Shown: positions 8,561 to 16,616, counted from the first letter of the stretch. The stretch: DNA of 64,000 nt from Deinococcus roseus (GCF_014646895.1 NZ_BMOD01000008.1:132349-196348); one strand, 5' to 3'. The notes: generated from the sequence alone by a model not told the origin. Numbers and translations are program-made.

Positions 8561-8767
8561 GATGCCGAGGGCACAGGGCCGAGAGCCGAGGGCAAAGAGA
8601 GCACATGCTGAGGCGCTCAGGCATTGTTGCAAATACAGAAAAGTTCATGCCATCCATTGTCTGATTCCATTGACAAAAAATCTGAGACATAGACATGATG
8701 CTCTCGGCTCTCGGCTCTCGGCTCTCGGCTCTCGGCTCTCGGCTCTCGGCCCTGTGCCCTCGGCATC
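8561..8767. repeat. Heptad-repeat element with 30-bp inverted arms
   Basis: Positions 8561-8590 and 8738-8767 are a perfect 30-bp inverted repeat separated by 147 bp. The left arm reads as tandem 7-mers of the type GCCGAGG/GCCGAGA (five units, 8564-8598). The right side is their reverse complement and is extended by seven exact copies of CTCTCGG at 8701-8749. It fills most of the 405-bp gap between rpsF and the next gene. A shorter relative lies at 30406-30433. It looks like a dispersed non-coding repeat family or a MITE-like element. Confidence 0.85.
8701..8749. repeat. Tandem heptamer CTCTCGG x 7
   Basis: Seven uninterrupted copies of CTCTCGG are followed by two degenerate units (CCCTGTG, CCCTCGG). 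The unit number is likely to vary between strains through slippage. Confidence 0.95.
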
Positions 8768-8829
8768 CCCACTCTGTGTGAAAAACCACGCTTGCAACGC
8801 AGCTGTACGAATTTTGATAAACTAACACC

Positions 8830-9873
8830 ATGCCTACAGTCCTGGTCGTGGATGATGAAGCGTCCATCCTGCAACTGATTAAAATGACCCTGGAACGGGC
8901 CGGATATGAAGTGATGACCGCCAGCAGTGCTTTTGCTGCGCTGGAACTCCTGCGCAATCAGGTTCCAGACATCATCGTTTCGGATCTTGCCATGCCTTCC
9001 ATGAACGGTCTTAGCTTCCTGCAAGTGGTGCGGGAAGAGATGAAAATCACCCATGTTCCCTTTGTGTTCCTGTCCAGCCATGCGGAAATCCAGCACATTC
9101 GGGCCGGGCTGGGCAGCGGCGCAGATGATTACCTCGCCAAGCCCTTTGACCGCCAGGAACTTCTGGACGCCATTGAGCTCCGCCTCAGGAGGGTGCAGGA
9201 ATTCAAGGCCTCGCCAGAACCCAGCGTGCTGATGCAGGTGTTCGCCCTCAACAAGTCGGTGGTGCTGTACCAGAAGGAAGTGGTGACCTGGGCCTCCAGA
9301 AAAGCCTGTGAACTGTTTTACTTCCTGCTGGAAAAAGGACAGGTCTCCAGCTGGGAAGCTGCAGAAGCCCTGTGGCCTGAAAAAGACGAGGAGCGGGCCA
9401 GCAGCCTGTTTCACACCACCCTCCACCGCCTGAGAAAGTCGCTGTATCCAGAGGTGATTGCCACCAACAACCGCCGTTATTTCATTGACCCCAAACTGTC
9501 TCTGGAATACGATGTGCGCAATTACACCCAGCTTGCCCAGAAAGCCCTGACCAACTCACAGAATTTCGACCTGCTGCAGCAGGCGGTCAACACCTATGGA
9601 ACGTTTCTGCCGGATTTTGATTCCGACTGGTGTGCAGATCGCCGTGCAGAATTGATGGAATCCCAGCTCAGGTTGCTGCTCAGCCTTGCAGAAGGCTATG
9701 AGCAGGGCTCGCAGGTGCGTCTGGCAGCCAATGCCTACCAGCAAACCGTGCAACTGGACCCCCTGCAAGACAGTGCCTGGGATGGACTGGCCCGAACCCT
9801 GACTGCCCTCAAAGATCCTCACGCTCCCAGAGCGGCAAAACGCGAGCCCTGGTGGGCCACCAGTGACTTTTGA
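8830..9873 (+). CDS. Response regulator with SARP/BTAD-like output region
   Basis: The 347-residue protein begins with a CheY-like receiver (VLVVDDEASI, phospho-acceptor Asp52 in IIVSDLAMP, Lys in YLAKPF near 104). It continues with a winged-helix segment (~150-215: ASRKACELFYFLLEKGQVSS, EAAEALWPEKDEERASSLFH) and an alpha-helical BTAD/TPR-like domain to the end. This is the architecture of SARP-type activators fused to a receiver. No histidine kinase is adjacent. TAAACT lies 6 nt before the ATG without a Shine-Dalgarno, so the mRNA is probably leaderless. Confidence 0.88.
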   Translation: MPTVLVVDDEASILQLIKMTLERAGYEVMTASSAFAALELLRNQVPDIIVSDLAMPSMNGLSFLQVVREEMKITHVPFVFLSSHAEIQHIRAGLGSGADDYLAKPFDRQELLDAIELRLRRVQEFKASPEPSVLMQVFALNKSVVLYQKEVVTWASRKACELFYFLLEKGQVSSWEAAEALWPEKDEERASSLFHTTLHRLRKSLYPEVIATNNRRYFIDPKLSLEYDVRNYTQLAQKALTNSQNFDLLQQAVNTYGTFLPDFDSDWCADRRAELMESQLRLLLSLAEGYEQGSQVRLAANAYQQTVQLDPLQDSAWDGLARTLTALKDPHAPRAAKREPWWATSDF

Positions 9874-9931
9874 ATTAAGATTAAGAAAGGTTCATGCGCT
9901 TCTGTGCAATCTGAGGGGTTGAGCCTATAGC

Positions 9932-10294
9932 ATGGGTGACAGTATGGTAGGCATGGTCTTCATTACCCTCGCAACACTGATCGGTCTGGGCGTCCCGTCC
10001 CTTCCCGATGGCACCCAGATTTTGATCACCAGCAAAGAGGGGGCCACCTCCATCGCCCGTGGGGAAATTCAGGATTTCACCCTGAACCTCAAAATCAACA
10101 ACAAAAACATGTTGCCGGGGGGAACCGAAGTCAAAATGCTGATCGTGACCCCACAGCCCAACCAGATCAAGAAAGGTTTTGAGGGGATCACCACCAACGA
10201 CGGCAAAGACATTCTGCTCGACTTTGGGACAGGCAGAAACAGTTTTCGTAAAATACTCAGTGAGAACTACAAAATCCGCCTGAAATTCGAATGA
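9932..10294 (+). CDS. Small exported protein of unknown function
   Basis: The 120-residue protein has a hydrophobic N-terminal stretch (MVFITLATLIGLGVPSL) and a beta-rich, Ig-like remainder (FTLNLKINNKNMLPGGTEVK). The ATG at 9944 is an alternative start. It lies just upstream of the OmpR-type regulator and in the same direction, so it may belong to that signalling unit, but I recognise no family. Confidence 0.6.
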   Translation: MGDSMVGMVFITLATLIGLGVPSLPDGTQILITSKEGATSIARGEIQDFTLNLKINNKNMLPGGTEVKMLIVTPQPNQIKKGFEGITTNDGKDILLDFGTGRNSFRKILSENYKIRLKFE

Positions 10295-10332
10295 CCCGCA
10301 CTTGACCCCCCTGACCTGAAGGAGAAGCGCAG

Positions 10333-11001
10333 ATGGAAAAACGCATCCTGATCATTGAGGACAATCTCGACATCACCAACATCGTCACCTACGAGTTGGA
10401 GCGTTCGGGATACCAGGTTCTGGCTGCTCCCGATGGAGTCAGCGGTCTGACCATGGCCCGTGAACAAAACCCCGACCTGGTGATTCTGGACCTGGGTCTC
10501 CCTGACTTTGATGGTGCAGAAATTGCCCGCAGACTCAGAAAGACCAGCAGTGTGCCCATCATCATCCTGACGGCACTCGACGCTGTGGACCGCAAAGTCA
10601 ATTTGCTGGAAGCCGGAGCAGACGATTACCTCACCAAACCCTTCCATGCCGATGAATTGATTGCCCGCGTGCGGGTGCAACTCAGGCACCAGCAACAGGG
10701 CGAAGTGATTGCCATTGGCAAACTGGAAATCCACCCCCAGAAACGCCTGTGCCAGTACGCCGGGCAGGAAGTGCGCCTTTCTCCCAAGGAGTTTGATCTG
10801 TTGGCCTTCCTGGCGCGTCAGCCTGGACGGGTGTACTCCCGCGAGGAAATCGAACGGGAAGTCTGGAACGGTGAACTGCCCTCCAACAGCAACGTGGTGG
10901 ATGTGCACATGGCCAACATGCGGGCCAAACTGCGCGACCTGGACGGTTACGGTCTGATCCGCACCGTGCGTGGCATCGGTTATGCCCTGAAAACCCCCTG
11001 A
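10333..11001 (+). CDS. OmpR/PhoB-family response regulator
   Basis: The 222-residue protein has a receiver with Asp53 (LVILDLGLPDFDG), conserved Thr and Lys (LTALDAVDRK, LTKPFH), and a C-terminal winged helix (FDLLAFLARQPGRVYSREEI, VVDVHMANMRAKL). AAGGAG lies 8 nt before the ATG. It is followed by a sensor kinase gene, with which it forms a two-component system, although a terminator-like hairpin lies between the two. Confidence 0.97.
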   Translation: MEKRILIIEDNLDITNIVTYELERSGYQVLAAPDGVSGLTMAREQNPDLVILDLGLPDFDGAEIARRLRKTSSVPIIILTALDAVDRKVNLLEAGADDYLTKPFHADELIARVRVQLRHQQQGEVIAIGKLEIHPQKRLCQYAGQEVRLSPKEFDLLAFLARQPGRVYSREEIEREVWNGELPSNSNVVDVHMANMRAKLRDLDGYGLIRTVRGIGYALKTP

Positions 11002-11044
11002 GGAACAAAAAAGGCCCTCCTGATATGACCCAGAATTTTGTTCT

Positions 11045-11074
11045 GCACCTGCAAAACCTGCAGGTGTCTTTTTT
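11045..11074 (+). terminator. Terminator-like hairpin between regulator and kinase genes
   Basis: An 8-bp stem (11046-11053 with 11059-11066, loop AAACC) is followed by TCTTTTTTG. It lies 44 nt after the regulator stop and ~13 nt before the kinase start, so it would reduce read-through into the kinase. Confidence 0.75.
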
Positions 11075-11086
11075 GATGGGACCTTC

Positions 11087-12382
11087 ATGCTGAGCATCCG
11101 TGCCAGAAACATCCTGCTGGTCAGTGCCCTCACTTTGCTGGTGATTCTGGTGGGCACAGCCTCTGCTTTTGTGGCCCTCTTTGTGGGGCTCAACAACCAG
11201 GAAAAAAACCAGCTGACCCAGGACGCTGCCCTGATCGATGAGGTGTACCGCAAAGACATTGATGGGGACCAGAAACAGACCTCCACCGGGGGTCTGGAAG
11301 TGGACATGTACGACCCGGACAGCGGAGAGCGCATCTACAAAAGCTCTATTCCAGCCCTGACCCTCTCGGATTTGCAGGAGAACAACAACGAGGTGTTTCA
11401 ACGCACCTATGGCGGACGCAACTACCTGATTTTCCTGAAGCCCACCAAATTTGCAGGGGCAGATTTCACGCTGGCCATTCGCAAAGACACCACCTACCTT
11501 TACAATGTGGGAAAAGACGCCCTGACGGTGCTGGCCGGGGTGGTGCTGGGCATGCTGATCATCTCCATTGCTGCTGTGTATGTGGTAACGCGCACCGCCC
11601 TGGCCCCTCTGGTGGATGTGTCCCGCCAGACCCGCGCCATCAACGAGAACAACCTCAAACCCATTGAGTATCATGGAGCAGACGATGAACTGGGCTTGCT
11701 GGTGGGCACCCTCAACCGCACCCTCAACCGCCTGGGGGAAGCCATCCACCAGCAGAAAGTGCTGCTGGCAGAGGCCAGCCACGAGCTGAGGACCCCCTTG
11801 ACCGCCATCAGTGGTTATTTGCGCCGGGCAGAACGGGAAGTTCCCGAAGAGCAGAAGCAGTACATCCGGGATGCGGCCCGCGTTTCAGAAAGCATGACCC
11901 GGCTGGTCAATGACCTGTTGCAACTCTCACGTGGGGAAATCCAGCAGTCTTACACCCCCCACTTCATTGAGCTGGATGAACAGCTTGACGACCTCTCCAG
12001 AGATTTTCCAGGGCTGGAGGTCAACACCAGTGGCATTCTGGAATTGATTGGAGACCCCGAGCGCCTGAACCAGGTGTGGCGCAACCTGGTCAGCAATGCC
12101 TCCCGTGCTGCTGGAGACATCACCAAAGTGGAAATTGCAGCCACCCGCATCAAAGACACCCTGAGGGTGGAAGTGATTGACCACGGCCCTGGCATCACCG
12201 ACGAAGAGAAAGAGAAAATCTTCCAGAAGTTCTACCGGGGCAAGCACTCGGGGAGCAGTGGGCTGGGGCTCACCATTGTGGCCCAGATCATCCGCATGCA
12301 CCAGGGCAGCATCAAGGTGCTGGACACCCCCGGAGGAGGGGCCACCTTCCGGGTGGAACTGCCTGCGGTGGAAGAAGAGTGA
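11087..12382 (+). CDS. Sensor histidine kinase
   Basis: The 431-residue protein has a first membrane helix (~9-34), an extracytoplasmic sensor loop (~35-145), a second helix (~146-168), a HAMP linker, a HisKA domain with His232 in EASHELRTPLTAI, and an ATP-binding domain with the N box (NLVSNASRA), DHGPGIT and GLGLTIV. It is the cognate partner of the OmpR-type regulator upstream. No strong Shine-Dalgarno precedes the ATG. The signal is unknown. Confidence 0.96.
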   Translation: MLSIRARNILLVSALTLLVILVGTASAFVALFVGLNNQEKNQLTQDAALIDEVYRKDIDGDQKQTSTGGLEVDMYDPDSGERIYKSSIPALTLSDLQENNNEVFQRTYGGRNYLIFLKPTKFAGADFTLAIRKDTTYLYNVGKDALTVLAGVVLGMLIISIAAVYVVTRTALAPLVDVSRQTRAINENNLKPIEYHGADDELGLLVGTLNRTLNRLGEAIHQQKVLLAEASHELRTPLTAISGYLRRAEREVPEEQKQYIRDAARVSESMTRLVNDLLQLSRGEIQQSYTPHFIELDEQLDDLSRDFPGLEVNTSGILELIGDPERLNQVWRNLVSNASRAAGDITKVEIAATRIKDTLRVEVIDHGPGITDEEKEKIFQKFYRGKHSGSSGLGLTIVAQIIRMHQGSIKVLDTPGGGATFRVELPAVEEE

Positions 12383-12433
12383 AGCATCCAGAATCGGATG
12401 GTTTTGTTTGCCCTGGACCTTTAAGCTGAAACC

Positions 12434-13417
12434 ATGTCCGTTGATGCCCACAAAGCCCTGAAGCAGCATGACCTGTCCGGGATGTGGATTGGGGTGAAAT
12501 ACCTCTCGGTGTACTACAGCCCGGAAGATTTGCGCTTGCTGCCTGAGCCGCAGGACCTGGTCTTTTTTGCTTCTGAGCAGGAAGCCAAAGCACAGGGGTT
12601 TGGGCCCATCCCAGACTCCCTGCGCCTCACCGAAAAGATTGCTGAGATGCTGCTGGAACAGCCTGCCCTGACGGTGCAGCAACTCAGTGAAAACCTGAGG
12701 CACACCCCCCATCAGGTCATCCGGGCCTTCAAGAAACACACCGGCATGACCCCCAAGCAATTTGCCCAGTTGCAGAAACTGGAGCGCTTCCGGGAAGAAC
12801 TGGCCCACCACAGCATCACCCGCAGCCTGTACGAAGCGGGTTTCGAATCGTTGCGTGCCCTTTATGAGCGCAGCAGTGGTTTTCTGGGCATGCGGCCCAG
12901 AACCTACCAGCAGGGAGGAAAAAACATGACCATTTTTTACGACACCTTCGACACCCCTTTTGGTTTCATGCTGCTGGGCAGCACCGAACTGGGGGTGTGC
13001 AGCCTGAAATTCGGGGACCAGGACACCTTGTTGCAGGAGTTGCAGCAGGACTATCCGAAAGCCCAGCTGGTGCAGGATGCCGAAGCAACCCGACTTTATC
13101 GGGAAGCCCTGCTGGATTATCTGCAGGGCAAAACCCAGACCGTGGAGGTGGCCCTGGATGTGCGGGGCACCGACTTCCAGTGGAAAGTCTGGCAGGCTTT
13201 GCGGCGCATTCCAGCAGGCGAAACCCGCTCTTATGCCCAGGTGGCTGCCACCCTGGGTGAACCCAAAGCCGTCCGGGCGGTGGCCCGTGCCTGTGCCAGC
13301 AACGTGGTGGCCCTGGTCATTCCCTGCCACAGGGTGGTGCGCAGCGACGGTTCCATCAGCGGATACCGCTGGGGTCCTGAGCGCAAAAAAGAAATTCTGG
13401 ACTGGGAAAAACGCTGA
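12434..13417 (+). CDS. Ada-like protein: cysteine-free sensor domain, AraC helix-turn-helix, O6-methylguanine methyltransferase
   Basis: The C-terminal half is a complete methylguanine-DNA methyltransferase with the acceptor Cys298 in IPCHRV and the DNA-binding wing (GTDFQWKVWQALRRIPAGET). Residues ~65-160 are an AraC-type helix-turn-helix ending YEAGFESLRALYERSSGFLG, as in Ada. The first ~60 residues align by pattern with the Ada methylphosphotriester domain (GVKYLSVYYSPED for the usual GV..TG.FCRPSC; LVFFASEQEAKAQGFGP), but all four zinc-ligand cysteines are missing. It therefore should repair O6-methylguanine but cannot sense phosphotriesters in the E. coli way. TAAGCT lies 6 nt before the ATG (leaderless). 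Confidence 0.9.
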   Translation: MSVDAHKALKQHDLSGMWIGVKYLSVYYSPEDLRLLPEPQDLVFFASEQEAKAQGFGPIPDSLRLTEKIAEMLLEQPALTVQQLSENLRHTPHQVIRAFKKHTGMTPKQFAQLQKLERFREELAHHSITRSLYEAGFESLRALYERSSGFLGMRPRTYQQGGKNMTIFYDTFDTPFGFMLLGSTELGVCSLKFGDQDTLLQELQQDYPKAQLVQDAEATRLYREALLDYLQGKTQTVEVALDVRGTDFQWKVWQALRRIPAGETRSYAQVAATLGEPKAVRAVARACASNVVALVIPCHRVVRSDGSISGYRWGPERKKEILDWEKR

Positions 13418-13426
13418 GCTTTGTTT

Positions 13427-13828
13427 TCAGTGCGTGGAGCGGCGGGTGGCACACTCAGGGCAGATGCCATGAAATTCCAGACGCACTTCCTGCAACTCAA
13501 AACCTGAAGGGAGGGCGGCCAGCGCTTTTTTCAACTCCCGCACATGGGGGGAGAACACGTCCAGAATCTTGCCACAGCATTTGCACACCGCATGGTGGTG
13601 GTCTTCTTTGCGGGCATCGTAACGGGTGACATCTCCGGCACTGTGGATCTTCAGCAGGTAACCATCGTCTGCCAGGGCCTCCAGTGAGCGGTACACGGTC
13701 CCCAGGCTGATGTTGGGCATCAGCTGTTTGACCTGTGCATACACCCAGGAGGCATCCGGGTGCACATCGGTGCCCTGCACCACATCCAGAATGGCCTGAC
13801 GCTGTTTGGTGAAACGAACCACTCCCAT
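13427..13828 (-). CDS. Fur-family metalloregulator (Fur/PerR/Zur type)
   Basis: The 133-residue protein has the winged helix (FTKQRQAILDVVQGTDVHPD, SLGTVYRSLEALADDGYLL), the metal-binding HHHAVCKCCGK block and a second Cys pair (CPECA) that forms the structural zinc site. Sequence alone does not separate iron, zinc and peroxide sensors. It converges with the ada-like gene, with a 9-nt gap. A TAGAAT element lies 9 nt before the ATG. Confidence 0.93.
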   Translation of the reverse strand: MGVVRFTKQRQAILDVVQGTDVHPDASWVYAQVKQLMPNISLGTVYRSLEALADDGYLLKIHSAGDVTRYDARKEDHHHAVCKCCGKILDVFSPHVRELKKALAALPSGFELQEVRLEFHGICPECATRRSTH

Positions 13829-14020
13829 ATCCGTCCCATTCTACAGTGTGGGGCGCAAAGGAAGCAAAAGGTGGATCACGATTCTGGGAAGTCAACAATC
13901 CACAGTTCACAGCAGACAGATCAGGCCAGTGTCGTGTTTTCAAGACCACCAGAGCTTCACTGGAAGCGTAAGTCGCCAGATGTTTTTAACTGTAAACTGA
14001 AAACTGTATACTGTTCACTG

Positions 14021-15193
14021 ATGGAAGACACCCTCAAGCTTTCCGAACTCCTGCAGTACACCAGCCTGATGGTGCAGAAAACCTTCTCGGGGTTTGTGTG
14101 GGTGCAGGCAGAGATTGCCTCACTGGCAGACCGCAGGCACCTGTATCTGGAACTCATTGAGATGGAGGGCAGCGAAGAAATTGCCAAATGTCGGGCTTCC
14201 TTGTGGGCCAGGGACCGTTACCGCATCGAGAACAAGTTCAAAGCGGCCACAGGAAATCCCCTGCAGGCAGGCATGGAAGTGCTGCTGAAGACCACCGTGG
14301 AGTTCCATCCCCGCTATGGTTTCAGCCTGAACATCCTGGACATTTCTCCGGCTTTTACAGTGGGGCAGTTGCAAATCAAACTGGAGCGCATCCGGGAAAA
14401 ACTGCAAAAGCTGGGGGTGTGGGATCTGCAATCCAGGCTGTCTTTTCCAGAGGTGCTTTCCAGGGTGCTGGTGGTCACCCCTGAAGATGCCGCCAGCCTG
14501 GGGGATTTTCAGGAGCGCACAGAGGTGTTGCAGCACACTGGGGTGTGTGAATTTCGTTACCTGACCGCCACATTTCAGGGAAAACAGGCCGTTCCCTCTT
14601 TGCTGAAAGTGCTGATTGAAGCCCAGCAACTGCGCTCTGAATGGGACTGGCAGGTGCTGGTCCTTTTGCGCGGAGGCGGTTCTGTCACCGACCTGCACTG
14701 GCTTTCCGATGAAACCCTCACCCGCACCCTCTGTGAGTACCCCCTGCCTGTGGTCACTGGCATTGGCCACACCCGCGACCAGACCCTGCTGGACGAGGTG
14801 GCAGCCCTCAGTCTGGGCACCCCCTCCAAGGTGGCCCAGTGGGTGCTTGAGGAGGCCCTCAGGGCACCCACGGAAGCCCTGCAGCATTATCAGGAGATCC
14901 TGCAGTGTGCCCATGAGCGCCTGGAGCAATACACCCTGGCCCTGAACCACCTGAAGGGGGTTGTGGTGCAAAACACCCGAACAGCCCTGCAGAACCGCAA
15001 ACATGCCCTGGAACAACAGATGTTGCAGATCATCCATCTGGATCCCCAGAGCACCCTGCAGAGGGGCTATGCGCTGCCCTTCCGGGGAAAGGAACGCATT
15101 GCCACCCGACAGCAGGCCCTGAAGCAAAACCACTTCACTCTGCGGTTTCAGGATGGAGACCTGGAAGTCCAGCATGAAGGAGCCAAACCATGA
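14021..15193 (+). CDS. xseA: Exodeoxyribonuclease VII large subunit
   Basis: The 390-residue start at 14021 is preferred: TATACT lies 8 nt before it, and the protein then begins directly with the OB-fold. The order is OB fold (~5-100: VWVQAEIASLADRRHLYLEL), catalytic domain (~120-310: VLLRGGGSVTDLHWLSDETL, VVTGIGHTRDQTLLDEVAAL) and a coiled-coil C-terminus (~300-370) that binds XseB. It degrades single-stranded DNA to oligonucleotides. The stop overlaps the xseB start (ATGA). Confidence 0.95.
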   Translation: MEDTLKLSELLQYTSLMVQKTFSGFVWVQAEIASLADRRHLYLELIEMEGSEEIAKCRASLWARDRYRIENKFKAATGNPLQAGMEVLLKTTVEFHPRYGFSLNILDISPAFTVGQLQIKLERIREKLQKLGVWDLQSRLSFPEVLSRVLVVTPEDAASLGDFQERTEVLQHTGVCEFRYLTATFQGKQAVPSLLKVLIEAQQLRSEWDWQVLVLLRGGGSVTDLHWLSDETLTRTLCEYPLPVVTGIGHTRDQTLLDEVAALSLGTPSKVAQWVLEEALRAPTEALQHYQEILQCAHERLEQYTLALNHLKGVVVQNTRTALQNRKHALEQQMLQIIHLDPQSTLQRGYALPFRGKERIATRQQALKQNHFTLRFQDGDLEVQHEGAKP

Positions 15194-15372
15194 GCTTTGA
15201 AACCGATTTTTTCACCCTGAAGCGCATCTCCGAAGAACTGCAAAACCCCGAACTGCCCCTGGATGATCTGGTGGTGTTGCTCAGAGAGGCCACCGCGGCT
15301 TACACATCCTGCAAGTCCCATCTGGAAGCAGCACAGGAAGCCCTGGCAGCCCTGGAAAACGCTGAAGAATAA
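15190..15372 (+). CDS. xseB: Exodeoxyribonuclease VII small subunit
   Basis: The 60-residue, acidic, helical protein has the XseB pattern (LKRISEELQNPELPLDDLVV, then LEAAQEALAALE). It overlaps xseA by 4 nt, so synthesis is coupled. Several small subunits coat the coiled coil of one XseA. Confidence 0.92.
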   Translation: MSFETDFFTLKRISEELQNPELPLDDLVVLLREATAAYTSCKSHLEAAQEALAALENAEE

Positions 15373-15387
15373 ACCGGTCCGCAAAAC

Positions 15388-15416
15388 TTGTATTCCCCTC
15401 CAGCCCTTGTTAGACT
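15388..15416 (+). promoter_or_regulatory. Possible corA promoter
   Basis: TTGTAT (15388-15393), a 17-bp spacer and TAGACT (15411-15416) form a plausible sigma-A promoter. Transcription from it would give a ~180-nt leader carrying both mini-ORFs before corA. Confidence 0.4.
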
Positions 15417-15481
15417 TGAAGGGTCGGCGCTTCAATGCGCTTTCTTGTTCTGGAAAAACGAACCCCTAAGGAGGTGGTGGC

Positions 15482-15541
15482 ATGACAAAAGAAGACAACC
15501 CTCCCAGTCAACCCTCCCACCACCCGTCTTCACTGCTTTAA
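15482..15541 (+). CDS. Leader peptide 1 of corA (19 residues, Pro-containing)
   Basis: ATG at 15482 is preceded by an excellent Shine-Dalgarno (TAAGGAGGTG, 15467-15476). The frame reads MTKEDNPPSQPSHHPSSLL and stops at TAA. Adjacent acidic residues at 4-5, four prolines (7, 8, 11, 15) and two histidines are the kind of nascent chain that slows or destabilises ribosomes. GGTGGTGG (15473-15480), next to the Shine-Dalgarno, can pair with CCACCACC (15517-15524) inside the frame. The position before a Mg2+ channel gene recalls mgtL, but the sequences are not homologous. Confidence 0.65.
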   Translation: MTKEDNPPSQPSHHPSSLL

Positions 15542-15570
15542 GCCCGTTTGACCCTTAGGAGGTTTCAATC

Positions 15571-15606
15571 ATGCGCAAGAACACCTGCGCAGGGGGGGTG
15601 TGCTGA
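15571..15606 (+). CDS. Leader peptide 2 of corA (11 residues), overlapping the corA start
   Basis: ATG at 15571 follows TTAGGAGG (15555-15562) with 8-nt spacing. The frame reads MRKNTCAGGVC, and its TGA (15604-15606) shares its A with the corA ATG (TGATG), a classical arrangement for translational coupling. The run of seven G at 15592-15598 lies inside this frame and is also the only ribosome-binding-like sequence for corA. So ribosomes finishing this peptide probably feed corA translation. Confidence 0.6.
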   Translation: MRKNTCAGGVC

Positions 15607-16538
15607 TGCTGGAATACTACCGCAGCATTGGAGGGAAGCTCCACCTCGTTGACGATTACATGGAAGGGTGCTGGATCAATGCCATCGCCCCCAGCCTGGA
15701 AGAAATTGACTACCTGCACCACGAAATCGGCATTCCTGTCGATTACCTGAATTACCCACTGGACGTGGACGAACGGCCCCGTTTCGAGAAAGAAGATGAC
15801 TTCATCCTCTTCCTGATCCAGACCTCATTCCCCCTGGGAGACAACAGCGACATTCCCTATGACACCATTCCTCTGGGGATCATTCACGGGACACACTGCA
15901 TTGTGACGGTGTGCGCCCAGGACAACCCCATCATCCAGGACATGAAAAAAGGGATGGTGCGGTATGTCTCCACAGCCAAGAAGAACCGTTTCACCCTGCA
16001 ACTGTTTCACAGGACCGCCCAGCGTTACCTGGTGGATCTGCGCAAGATCAACAAGCAGGTGGATGCCGTGGAAGACCAGCTGGAGAACTCCACCCGCAAC
16101 CAGGAATTGCTGTCTTTGCTGAAGCTGGAAAAATCGCTGGTGTACTTCAAAACCGCCATCAAATCCAACGAGATCATGATGGAACGGGTGCGCCGGGACC
16201 GGGTCTTTGAAATGTACGCAGACGATCAGGAACTGCTGGACGATGTGATCATTGAAAACCAGCAGGCCATCGAGATGACTGACATTGCCACCCAGATTCT
16301 GGCCAGCATGATGGGTGCGTTTGCCAGCGTGATCTCCAACAACGTGAACTCCGTGATGAAAGTGATGACGGTGGCCACCATCATGGTAGCCATTCCCACC
16401 CTGATCACCAGCCTGTATGGGATGAATGTGCCCATTCCCTTTCAGAACACCCACTGGTCGTTTTACTTTGTGCTGGTGGTGGGGGCTCTGGCTGTCGGGG
16501 TGTTGTGGTATTTCGTGCGCCGGGCACGGTGGTGGTAG
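15606..16538 (+). CDS. corA: CorA-type magnesium/cobalt channel
   Basis: The 310-residue protein has the long cytoplasmic alpha/beta domain and stalk helix, then two membrane helices near the end (~250-270 and ~285-303). The selectivity motif YGMNV sits in the loop after the first helix and the C-terminus is basic. It takes up Mg2+ as a pentamer. ATG 15606 is preferred because it overlaps the stop of leader peptide 2; GTG at 15600 is an alternative. The gene is monocistronic. Confidence 0.93.
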   Translation: MLEYYRSIGGKLHLVDDYMEGCWINAIAPSLEEIDYLHHEIGIPVDYLNYPLDVDERPRFEKEDDFILFLIQTSFPLGDNSDIPYDTIPLGIIHGTHCIVTVCAQDNPIIQDMKKGMVRYVSTAKKNRFTLQLFHRTAQRYLVDLRKINKQVDAVEDQLENSTRNQELLSLLKLEKSLVYFKTAIKSNEIMMERVRRDRVFEMYADDQELLDDVIIENQQAIEMTDIATQILASMMGAFASVISNNVNSVMKVMTVATIMVAIPTLITSLYGMNVPIPFQNTHWSFYFVLVVGALAVGVLWYFVRRARWW

Positions 16539-16575
16539 CACCCCGAACCCCAAAAGACAGACTCAAGCAAACAAC

Positions 16576-16604
16576 GAAAGCCCGGAGATTTCCGGGCTTT
16601 CTGG
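16576..16604. terminator. Bidirectional intrinsic terminator
   Basis: An 11-bp perfect stem (16576-16586 with 16591-16601, loop GATT) lies between the convergent corA and subtilase genes. Confidence 0.75.
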
Positions 16605-16616
16605 CTTTCAGAGGAT

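Noticed and set aside
8561..8767. Heptad repeats considered as a CRISPR array
   Set aside because: Units are 7 bp without spacers, and no cas genes are nearby.
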